Assembly: GCA_964424075.1 (NCBI GenBank)
Contig: CAYRGY010000002.1
Span: forward strand, 1 to 64,000
DNA from: CAYRGY01 sp964424075
GTDB lineage: Bacteria > Patescibacteriota > Gracilibacteria > UBA1369
DNA: 64,000 bases
Direction: 5' to 3'
A program made the translations under genes and the position numbers. Below the pieces are notes generated by a model, which ran no database searches, had not been told where the DNA came from, and saw only the letters and a program-made list of their open reading frames with translations. This document shows positions 35,525-44,430 of this stretch, one piece after another (the first letter of the stretch is position 1; the number at the start of each line of letters is the position of its first letter).

Positions 35525-36543
35525 GTAGTCGTTAATTCAGTAGGTAGAGGTCCGGTTGGTTCAGCTTCACTGAATTGTCCGCTTATAAAAGTAGATACTA
35601 TGGCAAAAGCGCCATAAATAATCAAAAGTCCCACCAGAGCTAGGGTGATAATTCTCTTCCCTTTGCTCTGCATATCATCATCACCACCGGAAGCTATGTA
35701 CAAAACTCCACCTCCAATAATAGCTAAAATGGCAAGAGGAGTTAAAATTGTGACTGCGTAATTAGTAAAACCGATAATTTCCCGTACACCCTGCCCTACG
35801 TCAATCGCGACTTCCGCCCCTCCGCTGGGATAACGACTGGTATCGATTTTGAATAGCACATTATTGATAATTGGGTCGGCAATAATGATAACGATTAAAC
35901 CGGCAATGGCAGCCGCCAAGGTGAGTTTGTCCTTGTTGATTTCTTCAGATGCAGTATTGGCAGCCAATCTGACTGCGGTTCTCATAATCATGGCTACGGC
36001 AATAGTACCGATTATATATTTAATAAAGGTGATGATGTATTGAATGACCTGATTAAAAAGCCCGGCTCTTTGCACTATTGTATTGGGATCTTTGAGGAAT
36101 CCTCCGGATTGGCATCCCACCCCACTAGAAGCCGGTAGTAAACCCATTTCTTGACACTGTCCGACATTGAAAATTCGGACAATATCTCCGGACAGGCCAA
36201 CCAGGGCTAAGCCCAAAACACCCCAAATTAAAGCGTTTTTTTGTTTAGTCCATACTTCCTCATTACCTTGGGAAGTAACCATTTTGAATCCAGCAAATAC
36301 AATGATGCCGATGGCGACTGCGCCGATAATGTAACGAACATTTAGTACCAATCCTACAACCAATGAGGCAAAATTAGAGGAAAAGTCTGAATTTGCCACA
36401 ATACCTGGATCTTGAACTGCATCTCCGTAACGTGAAGCGTCAGGTAAGGAAAGGGATTGCCCCTGAGCTATATGAGCAACTAGAAAGGAAATAATGACTA
36501 CTGCAAAAATCAGGAAGATTCTTTTTTGTTTTGATGTCAGCAT
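35521..36543 (-). CDS. Tandem VirB2/TrbC-like membrane protein, first gene of operon
   Basis: The 340-residue protein begins with a signal peptide (IFLIFAVVIISFLVAHIAQG) and holds three helix pairs with basic loops (VWTKQKNALIWGVLGLALVG; INKDKLTLAAAIAGLIVII; MQSKGKRIITLALVGLLIIY), the same layout as its downstream neighbour, of which it is a likely paralog. Two Cys (NVGQCQ and GVGCQS) in the loop after the first pair may form a disulfide. I prefer the ATG at 36543 because it places the signal peptide at the N-terminus; a start at 36594 adds 17 residues. No components of a full type IV secretion engine are in this window. Confidence 0.75.
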   Translation of the reverse strand: MLTSKQKRIFLIFAVVIISFLVAHIAQGQSLSLPDASRYGDAVQDPGIVANSDFSSNFASLVVGLVLNVRYIIGAVAIGIIVFAGFKMVTSQGNEEVWTKQKNALIWGVLGLALVGLSGDIVRIFNVGQCQEMGLLPASSGVGCQSGGFLKDPNTIVQRAGLFNQVIQYIITFIKYIIGTIAVAMIMRTAVRLAANTASEEINKDKLTLAAAIAGLIVIIIADPIINNVLFKIDTSRYPSGGAEVAIDVGQGVREIIGFTNYAVTILTPLAILAIIGGGVLYIASGGDDDMQSKGKRIITLALVGLLIIYGAFAIVSTFISGQFSEAEPTGPLPTELTTT

Positions 36544-36653
36544 TTTAAGCGCAATTATTCTTATTATTTTACCAAATTTTAGGCTTTTTAACAAATGTCC
36601 TTGATTAATCTTCGGTATTCTGATTAAATTTCGGTGCCTAAAGATTTTTAAAT

Positions 36654-36857
36654 ATGTCTAAAAAAGAAGGAAACGCGGTTATAAACTATTTTACTGAGAG
36701 TTTTCAGGAACTCCGTCAAGTAACTTGGCCTACCAAGGATGTTGCAGTCAAATCAACACTTATTGTAATTTTTGTCTGTATCGGAGTGGCTATTTACACA
36801 GGAGTTTTGGATGGAGTTTTTAACTGGGGATATACACTGTTACTATCACTTACTTAA
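36654..36857 (+). CDS. secE: Preprotein translocase subunit SecE
   Basis: The 67-residue protein fits SecE: FTESFQELRQVTWPTKDV is the amphipathic helix typical of the family, followed by one membrane helix (STLIVIFVCIGVAIYTGVL). It stabilises the SecYEG channel. It is three bases upstream of nusG, the usual order. It starts a plus-strand operon that includes nusG and probably rplK-rplA. Confidence 0.93.
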   Translation: MSKKEGNAVINYFTESFQELRQVTWPTKDVAVKSTLIVIFVCIGVAIYTGVLDGVFNWGYTLLLSLT

Positions 36858-36860
36858 ATT

Positions 36861-37406
36861 ATGTCACGACAAGCTGAGAATACCGGAAGAAGATGGTATG
36901 CAATTCATACATATTCAGGATATGAAGATGCGGTTTGCGAAGCATTAAAGCAAAGAATCGACTCATTGAACATGCATGACTATATTTTTGATGTAGTTGT
37001 GCCCAAAGAAACACAAATCGTAATCAAAAAAGGTGAACCTGTTACAGAAAAAAATAAAATTTTCCCTGGTTATGTACTGGTTGATATGTCTGTTACTGAT
37101 GAATCTTGGTATGTTGTCCGAAATACTCCAAATGTAACCGGTTTTGTAGGGTCAGGTAATGTGCCGGTACCGGTTTCACCTGAGGAATTCCAAGTGATTA
37201 AGAAGCAAATGGGTGAACAAGAGGCTAAATTTAAGATCGACTTTAGTGTTGGCGATCATGTGATTATCCTGGATGGACCATTTGTTAATTATGACGGAGT
37301 TGTCAATAAGGTTGATGAAGAAAAAGGTAAAGTTAAGGTACTCATTTCCATTTTCGGACGTGAAACTCCAATCGAGCTGGATTTTACACAGGTAAAGAAA
37401 AAGTAA
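36861..37406 (+). CDS. nusG: Transcription termination/antitermination factor NusG
   Basis: The 181-residue protein has the NGN domain (RRWYAIHTYSGYEDAVCEAL, KIFPGYVLVDM, WYVVRNTPNVTGFVG) and a C-terminal KOW domain (VGDHVIILDGPFVNYDGVV). NusG binds RNA polymerase and links transcription to Rho or the ribosome. Length is normal. Located between secE and an unknown gene that separates it from rplK. Confidence 0.96.
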   Translation: MSRQAENTGRRWYAIHTYSGYEDAVCEALKQRIDSLNMHDYIFDVVVPKETQIVIKKGEPVTEKNKIFPGYVLVDMSVTDESWYVVRNTPNVTGFVGSGNVPVPVSPEEFQVIKKQMGEQEAKFKIDFSVGDHVIILDGPFVNYDGVVNKVDEEKGKVKVLISIFGRETPIELDFTQVKKK

Positions 37407-37496
37407 GTTGATCCAAGTTGCTAAGTGCTAGAAATTAGTCTGTAAGGGTTAATCTTTTTTGACAAGCTGCATAATATTTGGTTTTATTGTAGCTGT

Positions 37497-38312
37497 ATGG
37501 ATAAATCTTCAACTTTCTTAGCACTGCTCTCGATCATTTCGATTTTGGCAATAACTTCAATTGCCATTACCGATATTGATAGTGCACCGGTTAGGCAGCC
37601 TTTTCCCGCATCGGAAGCATCTGAATCGGTGGGGGCAAATACTATGCAGGAGAGCGAAGAGATAAAGGCAAAAATTGCAGAAGAAACTTCAAATACAGCA
37701 GAACCTGAGGTAATTAAAAATGAATTAGATGCTACTGAAGCGGTAGATTTTCGCAGTTTAGACTTCAGCACAGAAGATAATTTCGGGGAAATAATAACTG
37801 CAGAGCAAAGGGAGGCTCCTTATAAATTTGAGAATACTGCAGTAAATACAATTGATGACAAATTTAATGAAGACAGTGTTTTTACAACTGAAAGATTACG
37901 TCAAGCCGGTATTGCCAGGCCAATTATTCAACCCAAACCCTTTAATGGTGTTTTATTTGATGAATTGGAGATTGAAACATTGACTTCTTTTGATATAACT
38001 CAATTAAAAATTTTGAATAAAGACGGCGGAAATGAAGTTAAGATTTTGGATGTTTATGTGCTTGATATGATTGGTGAGGAGATGGCTAGTGAAATTTATG
38101 ACTTGATTAAAGTTAAATTCAAAGCTCTTTTAGGTGTAGATGTAAATGAAACTAATGATTATGGAATGAAGTCATTTTATATTAATTATACGCCTTCAAA
38201 AACCAATGTATTTTTAGTTGTCAAATTTGAGGAGTCCGTGTATGCTCTGAGCTACCCAAGGGATGATGAACTTGGTGTAAATATGCATGACATCGTTAAG
38301 AACTTATTATAA
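37497..38312 (+). CDS. Secreted or membrane-anchored protein of unknown function between nusG and rplK
   Basis: The 271-residue protein starts with a hydrophobic segment (STFLALLSIISILAITSIAI) that acts as a signal or anchor. An acidic low-complexity linker (about 40-100) follows, and then a folded C-terminal domain with regular strands (ITQLKILNKDGGNEVKILDV, TNVFLVVKFEESVYALSY). I do not recognise it. Its own weak promoter (TTGACA at 37459) is possible. It interrupts the common secE-nusG-rplK-rplA order, which is unusual. Confidence 0.7.
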   Translation: MDKSSTFLALLSIISILAITSIAITDIDSAPVRQPFPASEASESVGANTMQESEEIKAKIAEETSNTAEPEVIKNELDATEAVDFRSLDFSTEDNFGEIITAEQREAPYKFENTAVNTIDDKFNEDSVFTTERLRQAGIARPIIQPKPFNGVLFDELEIETLTSFDITQLKILNKDGGNEVKILDVYVLDMIGEEMASEIYDLIKVKFKALLGVDVNETNDYGMKSFYINYTPSKTNVFLVVKFEESVYALSYPRDDELGVNMHDIVKNLL

Positions 38313-38318
38313 ATAGCT

Positions 38319-38744
38319 ATGGCTAAAAAAGTAGAAACTATCATTAAATTACAAATCCCTGCCGGTAAAGCAAATCCTGCTCCACCAATCGGACCTGCTC
38401 TCGGTCAGCATGGATTGAATATTCAACAGTTCTGTCAGACTTTCAATGCGGAGACAGCCCAAATGGGTGACACCATTGTTCCTGTAGAAATTTCCGTATA
38501 TGAAGACAAAACTTTTACATTTATTAAAAAGAGCCCTCCTGCTTCAGATTTGATTAAGAAAGCTCTCAAAGTTCAGAAAGGTTCAGGTGAACCAAATAAG
38601 AATAAAATTGGAAAATTGACTCAAGACCAGTTGAAAGAAATTGCTGAAAAGAAAATGGAAGATCTGAATGCTAACTCTGTAGAACAGGCAATGAAAATTA
38701 TTGCCGGATCCGCTCGCAGCATGGGAGTGGAAGTTGAAAAATAA
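38319..38744 (+). CDS. rplK: Ribosomal protein L11
   Basis: The 141-residue protein has the L11 N-terminal AGKANPAPPIGPALGQHGLN, which with the C-terminal RNA-binding domain forms the GTPase-associated centre of the 50S subunit. KSPPASDLIKKA and AGSARSMGVEVEK are also typical. Spacing of six bases from the previous stop and about 60 bases to rplA. Confidence 0.97.
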   Translation: MAKKVETIIKLQIPAGKANPAPPIGPALGQHGLNIQQFCQTFNAETAQMGDTIVPVEISVYEDKTFTFIKKSPPASDLIKKALKVQKGSGEPNKNKIGKLTQDQLKEIAEKKMEDLNANSVEQAMKIIAGSARSMGVEVEK

Positions 38745-38803
38745 GCATTATTATGGGAGCCCGGCCATATTCCAGGGCGCTAATACCATTTAACCAAATT
38801 AAA

Positions 38804-39505
38804 ATGCCTAAACACGGTAAAAAGTATCGAGAAGTTGCTGATCTCGTCGATAAAAATCAAGTTTATTCATTGGAAGAAGCTTTAGATTTACTGAAGAAAA
38901 CAGCTACAACCAAATTTGATTCCAGCTGTGAAGCCCATATAAAATTGGGGGTTGATGTTCGTCAAGCAGATCAAATAGTTCGCTCAACAGTTACATTACC
39001 TCATGGAACTGGAAAGGATATTCGTATTATTGCGTTTGTTCCTGATAATAAAGAAAAGGAGGCTTTGGCAGCAGGAGCTATAAAAGCCGGTCTTGCCGAA
39101 TTGATTGAGGAAATTAATAAAGGTTGGTTGGACTTCGATTTGGCAGTGGCCAGTCCGGAATGTATGAAGGACCTTGGTAAAATCGCCAAAGTACTTGGAC
39201 CGAAAGGATTGATGCCAAATCCTAAAGCCGGAACTGTCAGCCCTGATATTGCTAAAACCATTGAAGAATTGAAAAAGGGTAAGATTGAATTTAAGACTGA
39301 TAAAAACGGCCAAGTGCATAACACTTTCGGCAAGGTGTCATTCAGCGATGATCAGCTAAAGGATAATTTGAAGACTTTGCTGAAAGCTATACAGGATGCT
39401 AAACCATCTGCGGCCAAAGGTACTTATGTAAAGAGTATCAGTTTGGCAACTACTATGGGGCCCGGCATTAATCTGGACATTTCAAAAGCAATGTCTGAGC
39501 TTTAA
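38804..39505 (+). CDS. rplA: Ribosomal protein L1
   Basis: The 233-residue protein starts MPKHGKKYREVADLVDKNQ and has the L1 signatures VVTLPHGTG-like RSTVTLPHGTGKDIRI, KVLGPKGLMPNPKAGTV and KNGQVHNTFGKVSF. The ATG at 38804 is fixed by the family N-terminus; an ATG at 38753 would add 17 residues. L1 forms the L1 stalk. Some parcubacterial groups are reported to lack L1, so its presence is informative for placement. Confidence 0.96.
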   Translation: MPKHGKKYREVADLVDKNQVYSLEEALDLLKKTATTKFDSSCEAHIKLGVDVRQADQIVRSTVTLPHGTGKDIRIIAFVPDNKEKEALAAGAIKAGLAELIEEINKGWLDFDLAVASPECMKDLGKIAKVLGPKGLMPNPKAGTVSPDIAKTIEELKKGKIEFKTDKNGQVHNTFGKVSFSDDQLKDNLKTLLKAIQDAKPSAAKGTYVKSISLATTMGPGINLDISKAMSEL

Positions 39506-39511
39506 AAGCTG

Positions 39512-39784
39512 TTACCTACACTTGTGATTTTGCATTTGCGAGAAATCTTTGCTTCCGTGCGGAAAGCTGAGTTGATAGCTGCTACCACTTTTGCATTTGA
39601 CTATGACAGCAGTACCCAAGACAGTGCTTTTGGTTGCAATTTCCTTAACACTAGCTTGATTCTGCAGTGCCAGCAAATTTCTGTCCCAATTGTCCTTTCC
39701 GCTAATAATATAAACAACTGTTCCAAGCAGTGCTACAATTAAAGCGAGAATGTGTACCAGTAATTTACGGGACGATTTGTTCAT
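39512..39784 (-). CDS. Small single-span membrane protein
   Basis: The 90-residue product has one N-terminal membrane helix (LLVHILALIVALLGTVVYII) and a short outer domain with two Cys (VIVKCKSG and QNHKC). The frame begins 20 bases inside the end of the DUF1385 gene, consistent with coupling, and ends seven bases from the convergent rplA stop. No family recognised. Reality is likely but not certain. Confidence 0.5.
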   Translation of the reverse strand: MNKSSRKLLVHILALIVALLGTVVYIISGKDNWDRNLLALQNQASVKEIATKSTVLGTAVIVKCKSGSSYQLSFPHGSKDFSQMQNHKCR

Positions 39785-40727
39785 CTTGATATTTATTTTC
39801 CAAATTCAAAGAAAGCTGCAATGAATTTAAGGCAACAGCCAGCATTTGATCATCCGGTTCTTTGGTGGTCAGCCTTTGCATCCATAATCCCGGAGCAGTT
39901 AGCCAGCTCACCGATTTTAAATGTGAATATTTGGCAGTCAATTTAAGAAATTCATAAGAAATGCCGGCAATTAAAGGTAGGGAGAGAAGACGAATAGTAA
40001 AATTGATCAGGAAATCTGGATGTCTGGGAATAAAGGTGTAAATTAATATACTGAACAGGAAGACTATCAAAATGAAACTGGTGCCGCAACGGGGGTGAAA
40101 GCGACTCTGCTTTTTGGCATTGGCGACCGTCAACTTATCCCCTGCTTCATAAGTCATTATCGACTTGTGCTCTGCACCATGATATTGGAACACGCGACGT
40201 AAATCAGGTAGAAAGCTTAGCAGCCAAATATACAGTATAAATAGAGATGTTTTCGTAATACCGTCGATTAAATTGAAAAGAATGTAATTATTGTCAATTA
40301 TTGCGTTTCTGGTACTCAAAAATTCGGTAAACCATAAGGGAATGAATTTAAATAGAAAAATGGAAAGTCCCAAGGACACTATGATGGAAAGTGTCAGGGT
40401 CAAATTTTCAAGCTGTTTAGACTTCTCTTTTGGCTTTTTTTGGGGTGTGTCATCCAAATCTTCCATAGCTTGCTTGGAGGAAAAGGTTAGAGCTTTAGTG
40501 CCAATATAAAGCATCTCAAATAAATTAATAATTCCTCTAACAATAGGCAAATTTAGAGCTTTAACTCTGTGGGTGATTTGTTGATAGAACTCTTGATTTT
40601 CCACTATGTCACCGTTTTCACGACGTACACTGACTACTGTATAATTGGGTGAACGCATCATAACACCTTCGATCACGGCTTGTCCTCCAACAGCAAAGTC
40701 AATTTTAGGCAAGTTGTTTTTCGTCAT
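39765..40727 (-). CDS. DUF1385 family membrane protein
   Basis: The 320-residue protein starts with the family signature GGQAVIEGVMMRSPNY and later QYHGAEHKSIMTYEAGD-like FQYHGAEHKSIMTYEAGD, FHPRCGTSFILI, with four or so membrane helices. DUF1385 proteins are widespread but not biochemically defined. It is divergent from dut (about 45 bases apart) and overlaps the small membrane gene behind it. Confidence 0.88.
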   Translation of the reverse strand: MTKNNLPKIDFAVGGQAVIEGVMMRSPNYTVVSVRRENGDIVENQEFYQQITHRVKALNLPIVRGIINLFEMLYIGTKALTFSSKQAMEDLDDTPQKKPKEKSKQLENLTLTLSIIVSLGLSIFLFKFIPLWFTEFLSTRNAIIDNNYILFNLIDGITKTSLFILYIWLLSFLPDLRRVFQYHGAEHKSIMTYEAGDKLTVANAKKQSRFHPRCGTSFILIVFLFSILIYTFIPRHPDFLINFTIRLLSLPLIAGISYEFLKLTAKYSHLKSVSWLTAPGLWMQRLTTKEPDDQMLAVALNSLQLSLNLENKYQDEQIVP

Positions 40728-40772
40728 TATCTTAAGATTAATTTTGGAATTGTGAGGATATTCTATAGAATT

Positions 40773-41210
40773 ATGCCCATGAGAGTCTACATAAAAAGAA
40801 TAGACAAAACTCTTCCCTTACCTACTTACCAAACTGACGGTTCAGTAGGGTTTGATTTATTTGTCCGGGAAGATACACATATCCCCAGTAAATCAGTAGC
40901 ACTGATTCCAGGTAATGTAATTGTTAAGGTGCCCGAGGGGTACATGCTGACAATTGCTTCTCGCAGCAGTACGCCACGTAAGAAAGGTTTAATGCTACCG
41001 CATGGTATTGGTGTGATTGATCAGGATTATCATGGACCTGAGGATGAAGTACTGATTCAAGTTTATAATTTTACTGATGAGGATACTAAGGTGGAAAGAG
41101 GGGACAGAATCGCACAGGGACTTTTGATTAGAGTGGATAAAATGGAATTCGAAGAAAGTGATGAAGATTTTAAAATAATGTCACGCGGTGGATATGGTTC
41201 CACCGGTTAA
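40773..41210 (+). CDS. dut: dUTPase (deoxyuridine triphosphatase)
   Basis: The 145-residue protein removes dUTP and supplies dUMP. Visible motifs are GSVGFDLFV (motif I region), IASRSSTPRKKGL (II), GVIDQDYHGPEDEVLIQV (III), KVERGDRIAQGLLI (IV) and RGGYGSTG (V, with Tyr in place of Phe). I chose the ATG at 40773 over an upstream start at 40680, which would overlap the divergent DUF1385 gene. It lies 12 bases before the thymidylate kinase-like gene. Confidence 0.9.
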   Translation: MPMRVYIKRIDKTLPLPTYQTDGSVGFDLFVREDTHIPSKSVALIPGNVIVKVPEGYMLTIASRSSTPRKKGLMLPHGIGVIDQDYHGPEDEVLIQVYNFTDEDTKVERGDRIAQGLLIRVDKMEFEESDEDFKIMSRGGYGSTG

Positions 41211-41222
41211 TAATTAAAGCCC

Positions 41223-41825
41223 ATGAATAAAGGAAAATTTATCACCTTTTATGGTGTCAATAATGTCGGCAAATCAACTCAAGCTAAAATTCTGATCGAT
41301 AATCTGAAGAAAAATGGCTATGATGCCGTTTTTGTAAAATATCCGGTTTATGAACTGGAGCCATCGGGAGTGTTTATAAATAATATTCTCAGGGGATCAG
41401 GTAATGATGGACAGAAAATTTCTGAAGATGAATTTCAAATGTGGTATACCATTAACAGATACCAATTTGAGCCAACATTAAAACGTATGCTGGACGAAGG
41501 AAAAATTGTGGTAGCGGAAGATTATATTGGCACTGGTTTGGCTTGGGGAAGTGCAAAAGGAGCTAATTTAGATTGGCTGATTGAGGTGCAAAAGTATTTA
41601 TTGAAGGAAGATTTGCCGATTTTGCTTAAAGGTAGGCGTAATATTCAGGCCAGAGAAAGTAATCATATTCATGAGTCCAATAATGATTTGGCGGAAGCGG
41701 TTGGCTTTATTCTGGATAATTTGGCGGATAAGTATGATTGGAGGAGAATTGAAGTTACTAATTCAATATCAGAAACTGCAGATAGAATTTGGACAGATGT
41801 AGAAGCATATTTAAAAAGCGCCTGA
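41223..41825 (+). CDS. Thymidylate kinase-like protein
   Basis: The 200-residue P-loop kinase begins FITFYGVNNVGKSTQAKIL, which is a Walker A motif of the TMP kinase type. The later block EDYIGTGLAWG aligns with the DRYxxSSxAYQ motif of Tmk but is changed. Next to dut it would provide dTDP for dTTP synthesis. Other deoxynucleoside monophosphate kinases of the same fold cannot be excluded. The stop overlaps the folD start (TGATG). Confidence 0.8.
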   Translation: MNKGKFITFYGVNNVGKSTQAKILIDNLKKNGYDAVFVKYPVYELEPSGVFINNILRGSGNDGQKISEDEFQMWYTINRYQFEPTLKRMLDEGKIVVAEDYIGTGLAWGSAKGANLDWLIEVQKYLLKEDLPILLKGRRNIQARESNHIHESNNDLAEAVGFILDNLADKYDWRRIEVTNSISETADRIWTDVEAYLKSA

Positions 41826-42685
41826 TGGAAAATAAGATCATTGATGGAAAAACAGTTGCAAAAGCACTATATCAAGAATTGCAAGAGGATATAATCGAGA
41901 ATAATATTCAGGCAAAACTCCAAATCCTGCTGATAGGAGATGATCCTGGTAGTATTATTTATATAAATCAAAAACTGAAGGCTGCACATAAGTTGGGCCT
42001 CAAGGCAGAACTTAAACACATCAACGATCCCGGTTCTGTGGAAACTGCGGATATTATTGAGCTAGTAAATCAGTATAATCAGAATAGATCCATAAATGGA
42101 TTGATTGTTCAACTCCCCTTGCCAGCTCATATTAGTAAAGAAGCTGTAATTCAAGCTATTGATCCGCTTAAGGATGTTGATGGTATAACACCGCAAAATA
42201 TGGGGTTAACTTTGCTGGGAGAGGCTTTTGAATATCTTACTCCCTGCACTGCTACCGGAGTTGTCCGCATGTTAAAACACTATGATCTGGATATTGAGAG
42301 TAAGCATATTGTGGTAATTGGCGCGGGCAATATAGCTGGGAAACCAATAGCAATTATGATGATGAATCGTGGAGCTACTGTAACAATTTTGAATAGCAAA
42401 ACTTCCGATTTGTCTGAATATACATGTAAAGCGGATATTGTAATTGTAGCAGTTGGTAAACCTATGTTGCTAACCGCAGAAATGATTAAAGCGGGGGCGG
42501 TGATAATCGATGTGGGAATTTCCAGACTTGTTGATGGGTCAATAGCTGGTGACTCAGATTTTAAAGCGATTCTGCCCAAAGCTGCTATGGCCTCCCCTGT
42601 CCCAGGAGGAGTGGGTAAAATGACAGTAGCTTCACTTATGTATAATTTAGTGAAAGCATACAAATTCCAGAATAATATTTTGTAA
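41825..42685 (+). CDS. folD: Bifunctional methylenetetrahydrofolate dehydrogenase/cyclohydrolase
   Basis: FolD interconverts 5,10-methylene-, methenyl- and 10-formyl-tetrahydrofolate. The 286-residue protein shows IGDDPGSIIYINQK with the catalytic Tyr and Lys, VQLPLPAHI, PLKDVDGIT, PCTATGVVRML and SPVPGGVGKMTVA. The nucleotide-binding loop reads VVIGAGNIAGKP rather than the usual GRSxxVGxP, which may affect cofactor choice. Coupled to the kinase gene before it. Translation starts at 41825. Confidence 0.95.
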   Translation: MENKIIDGKTVAKALYQELQEDIIENNIQAKLQILLIGDDPGSIIYINQKLKAAHKLGLKAELKHINDPGSVETADIIELVNQYNQNRSINGLIVQLPLPAHISKEAVIQAIDPLKDVDGITPQNMGLTLLGEAFEYLTPCTATGVVRMLKHYDLDIESKHIVVIGAGNIAGKPIAIMMMNRGATVTILNSKTSDLSEYTCKADIVIVAVGKPMLLTAEMIKAGAVIIDVGISRLVDGSIAGDSDFKAILPKAAMASPVPGGVGKMTVASLMYNLVKAYKFQNNIL

Positions 42686-42754
42686 TATCTTTCAATTAGT
42701 TAGGTTATAAACAATCAAGAAAGCTTGCTTTCTTTTGTTTTTGTGTTATTATTA

Positions 42755-42760
42755 TATAAT
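42755..42760 (+). promoter_or_regulatory. -10 element of the first PP2C-like module
   Basis: TATAAT lies 12 bases before the ATG at 42773. Transcription would start about six bases before the start codon, so the message is nearly leaderless. The -35 is unclear. Confidence 0.5.
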
Positions 42761-42772
42761 TTAATGATTTTT

Positions 42773-44377
42773 ATGAATCGTATACATGGTTTAGTAGGTC
42801 GGGAATCCGATTTGCCAAAAGAAATTAAGGGTATTCCAGTCAGTGACTTGGAAAAAATTGAAAATAACTTTCCCGGCATTTTGGAGGCTGTCAAAAATCT
42901 TGATGTTGTTTCAGGTCCTCACAACAAAATGGAAAGAATGGCGATGAAATTGTTTGAGGCTTATCAGTATCGGAAAGGACCTTTCTATAATGAGTTTATT
43001 AGAGTGGTTCAATCTAAAGAAGCAGCGAGAAGACTAAATGACGATCCTGCATATCAACAACAAATTGATCAAGAGATCCTGGAGTTACATCAAAGATACT
43101 ATAAAACTGTTACTTCCAGATTTATCTTTCCTGAATCAATATTCTTTACAATTCTGTTCCCGGAACTTTCCGAGTTGGATCAACGTAATAAATTACTGAA
43201 AAGTGACCAAACTCTGGATATTAAAAAAGAAATTCGCAAGAAAGTAAGTAATGTTGAAGGTGTTGACCTCGATAATTATTACTTAGAGGCGCTTAACACT
43301 TCGCAAAAACTGCGAGTATCACCAAGAGTGTTGGCTGGTAGTTTGCTAAGTGACTTGTTTAAACAACAGAATATTCAACTAAAAGAAGGTGAAGACATAT
43401 TTTTATTGCCGGAACGAGTAATCAGTGACGAAGAACAAAGAATTAGTAAACCTTTGGCAGAACAAGTCTCTATTAACAGCAAACCAGCATTTATTGCCGG
43501 TTTATCTCGTACTAATAACAGAGGTGAAATTGGAGTGCTAGGCTATAGAAATGGTAAAATTACCTATAGCCATGTTGGAAGTGACGAAATTACTCTGGAT
43601 TCCAATGCTCTAAAAAAGGGTGCCGTTTTGGTTGGCGAATTATATCGTGACACAAATAATCCCTTACATACAGCTAGAGTTGTTAATTCTTATCTAACAG
43701 AATCACAAGCCGATAAGCTTCATACCGATATTCGACCACATTATTCTGTTCTGGAGGTAAATTATAATCCGGAAAACAGAGTATTGGAAACAGCCAATCT
43801 TGGTGATGCAATTGTTTTGAGCATCGATCCGGGGACACTAGGTATGGAAATGTTTGATCGTGATGTGGACCTGAATGCAGGCCCAAGAAATATTGATATT
43901 CAAAAACACTTTGAAAAAGAAGACTCTGACATTGTTACCAGTATTGATATTAGAGACAAAGTGAAACAGGCGGCTAAAGAAAAAGCCTTTGCAGAGTTTA
44001 TTGCAGCTAAAGCGAAAAAATCCGCTTATGCCGGCGTGAGTGATGCTATGGACCAAAGAGCAGAGTTTCAACCAGCTAAAACCGTACGCAGAGTTAAGCA
44101 AGGTAATATTGTGATTATGGGCAGTCCTTTACTGTTTAATGCTGTCCTGTTAAATGGAGCATTAAGCGGGACAATGACCCCTTCTCAAGATTTGAAAAAA
44201 GTCTTTCAAAGAGAAATTCGGGAGATTTTTAAGGCTGCAAAGTCTGAACTTAAGGGAAGAAAAGCTGGTAATTCAGAAATTATGAAATTGGTTGTGGAGA
44301 AACTCAATCATCGTGTGGCTACTTACCAATCACCTCGCAAATTGCCTGATTTCAATTTTGTTGCCTTTGAGACATAA
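42773..44377 (+). CDS. PP2C/SpoIIE-like domain protein, unknown function
   Basis: The 534-residue protein has a helical N-terminal region (about 1-225) and a C-terminal region with PP2C phosphatase-like features: a first strand FIAGLSRTNNRGEIGVL near 236, the block LETANLGDAIVLSI near 338 (compare ANxGDSRAVL), VKQGNIVIMGSP near 441 at the place of the late DG block, and a last strand FNFVAFET. The metal-binding Asp of the late block is missing. So it may be a pseudophosphatase or a divergent phosphatase. I placed the start at 42773, after the TATAAT. The identification is by motif reading and needs structure prediction. It is followed by a small helical gene. Confidence 0.6.
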   Translation: MNRIHGLVGRESDLPKEIKGIPVSDLEKIENNFPGILEAVKNLDVVSGPHNKMERMAMKLFEAYQYRKGPFYNEFIRVVQSKEAARRLNDDPAYQQQIDQEILELHQRYYKTVTSRFIFPESIFFTILFPELSELDQRNKLLKSDQTLDIKKEIRKKVSNVEGVDLDNYYLEALNTSQKLRVSPRVLAGSLLSDLFKQQNIQLKEGEDIFLLPERVISDEEQRISKPLAEQVSINSKPAFIAGLSRTNNRGEIGVLGYRNGKITYSHVGSDEITLDSNALKKGAVLVGELYRDTNNPLHTARVVNSYLTESQADKLHTDIRPHYSVLEVNYNPENRVLETANLGDAIVLSIDPGTLGMEMFDRDVDLNAGPRNIDIQKHFEKEDSDIVTSIDIRDKVKQAAKEKAFAEFIAAKAKKSAYAGVSDAMDQRAEFQPAKTVRRVKQGNIVIMGSPLLFNAVLLNGALSGTMTPSQDLKKVFQREIREIFKAAKSELKGRKAGNSEIMKLVVEKLNHRVATYQSPRKLPDFNFVAFET

Positions 44378-44379
44378 TC

Positions 44380-44408
44380 TTGACTTTTTATTTAGTATGT
44401 TTTATATT
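44380..44408 (+). promoter_or_regulatory. Promoter of the 174-residue gene
   Basis: TTGACT at 44380 and TATATT at 44403 have a spacing of exactly 17 bases. Transcription would begin near 44415, about 16 bases before the GTG at 44431. Confidence 0.65.
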
Positions 44409-44430
44409 AAGATCCTTTTTAATATACTAA

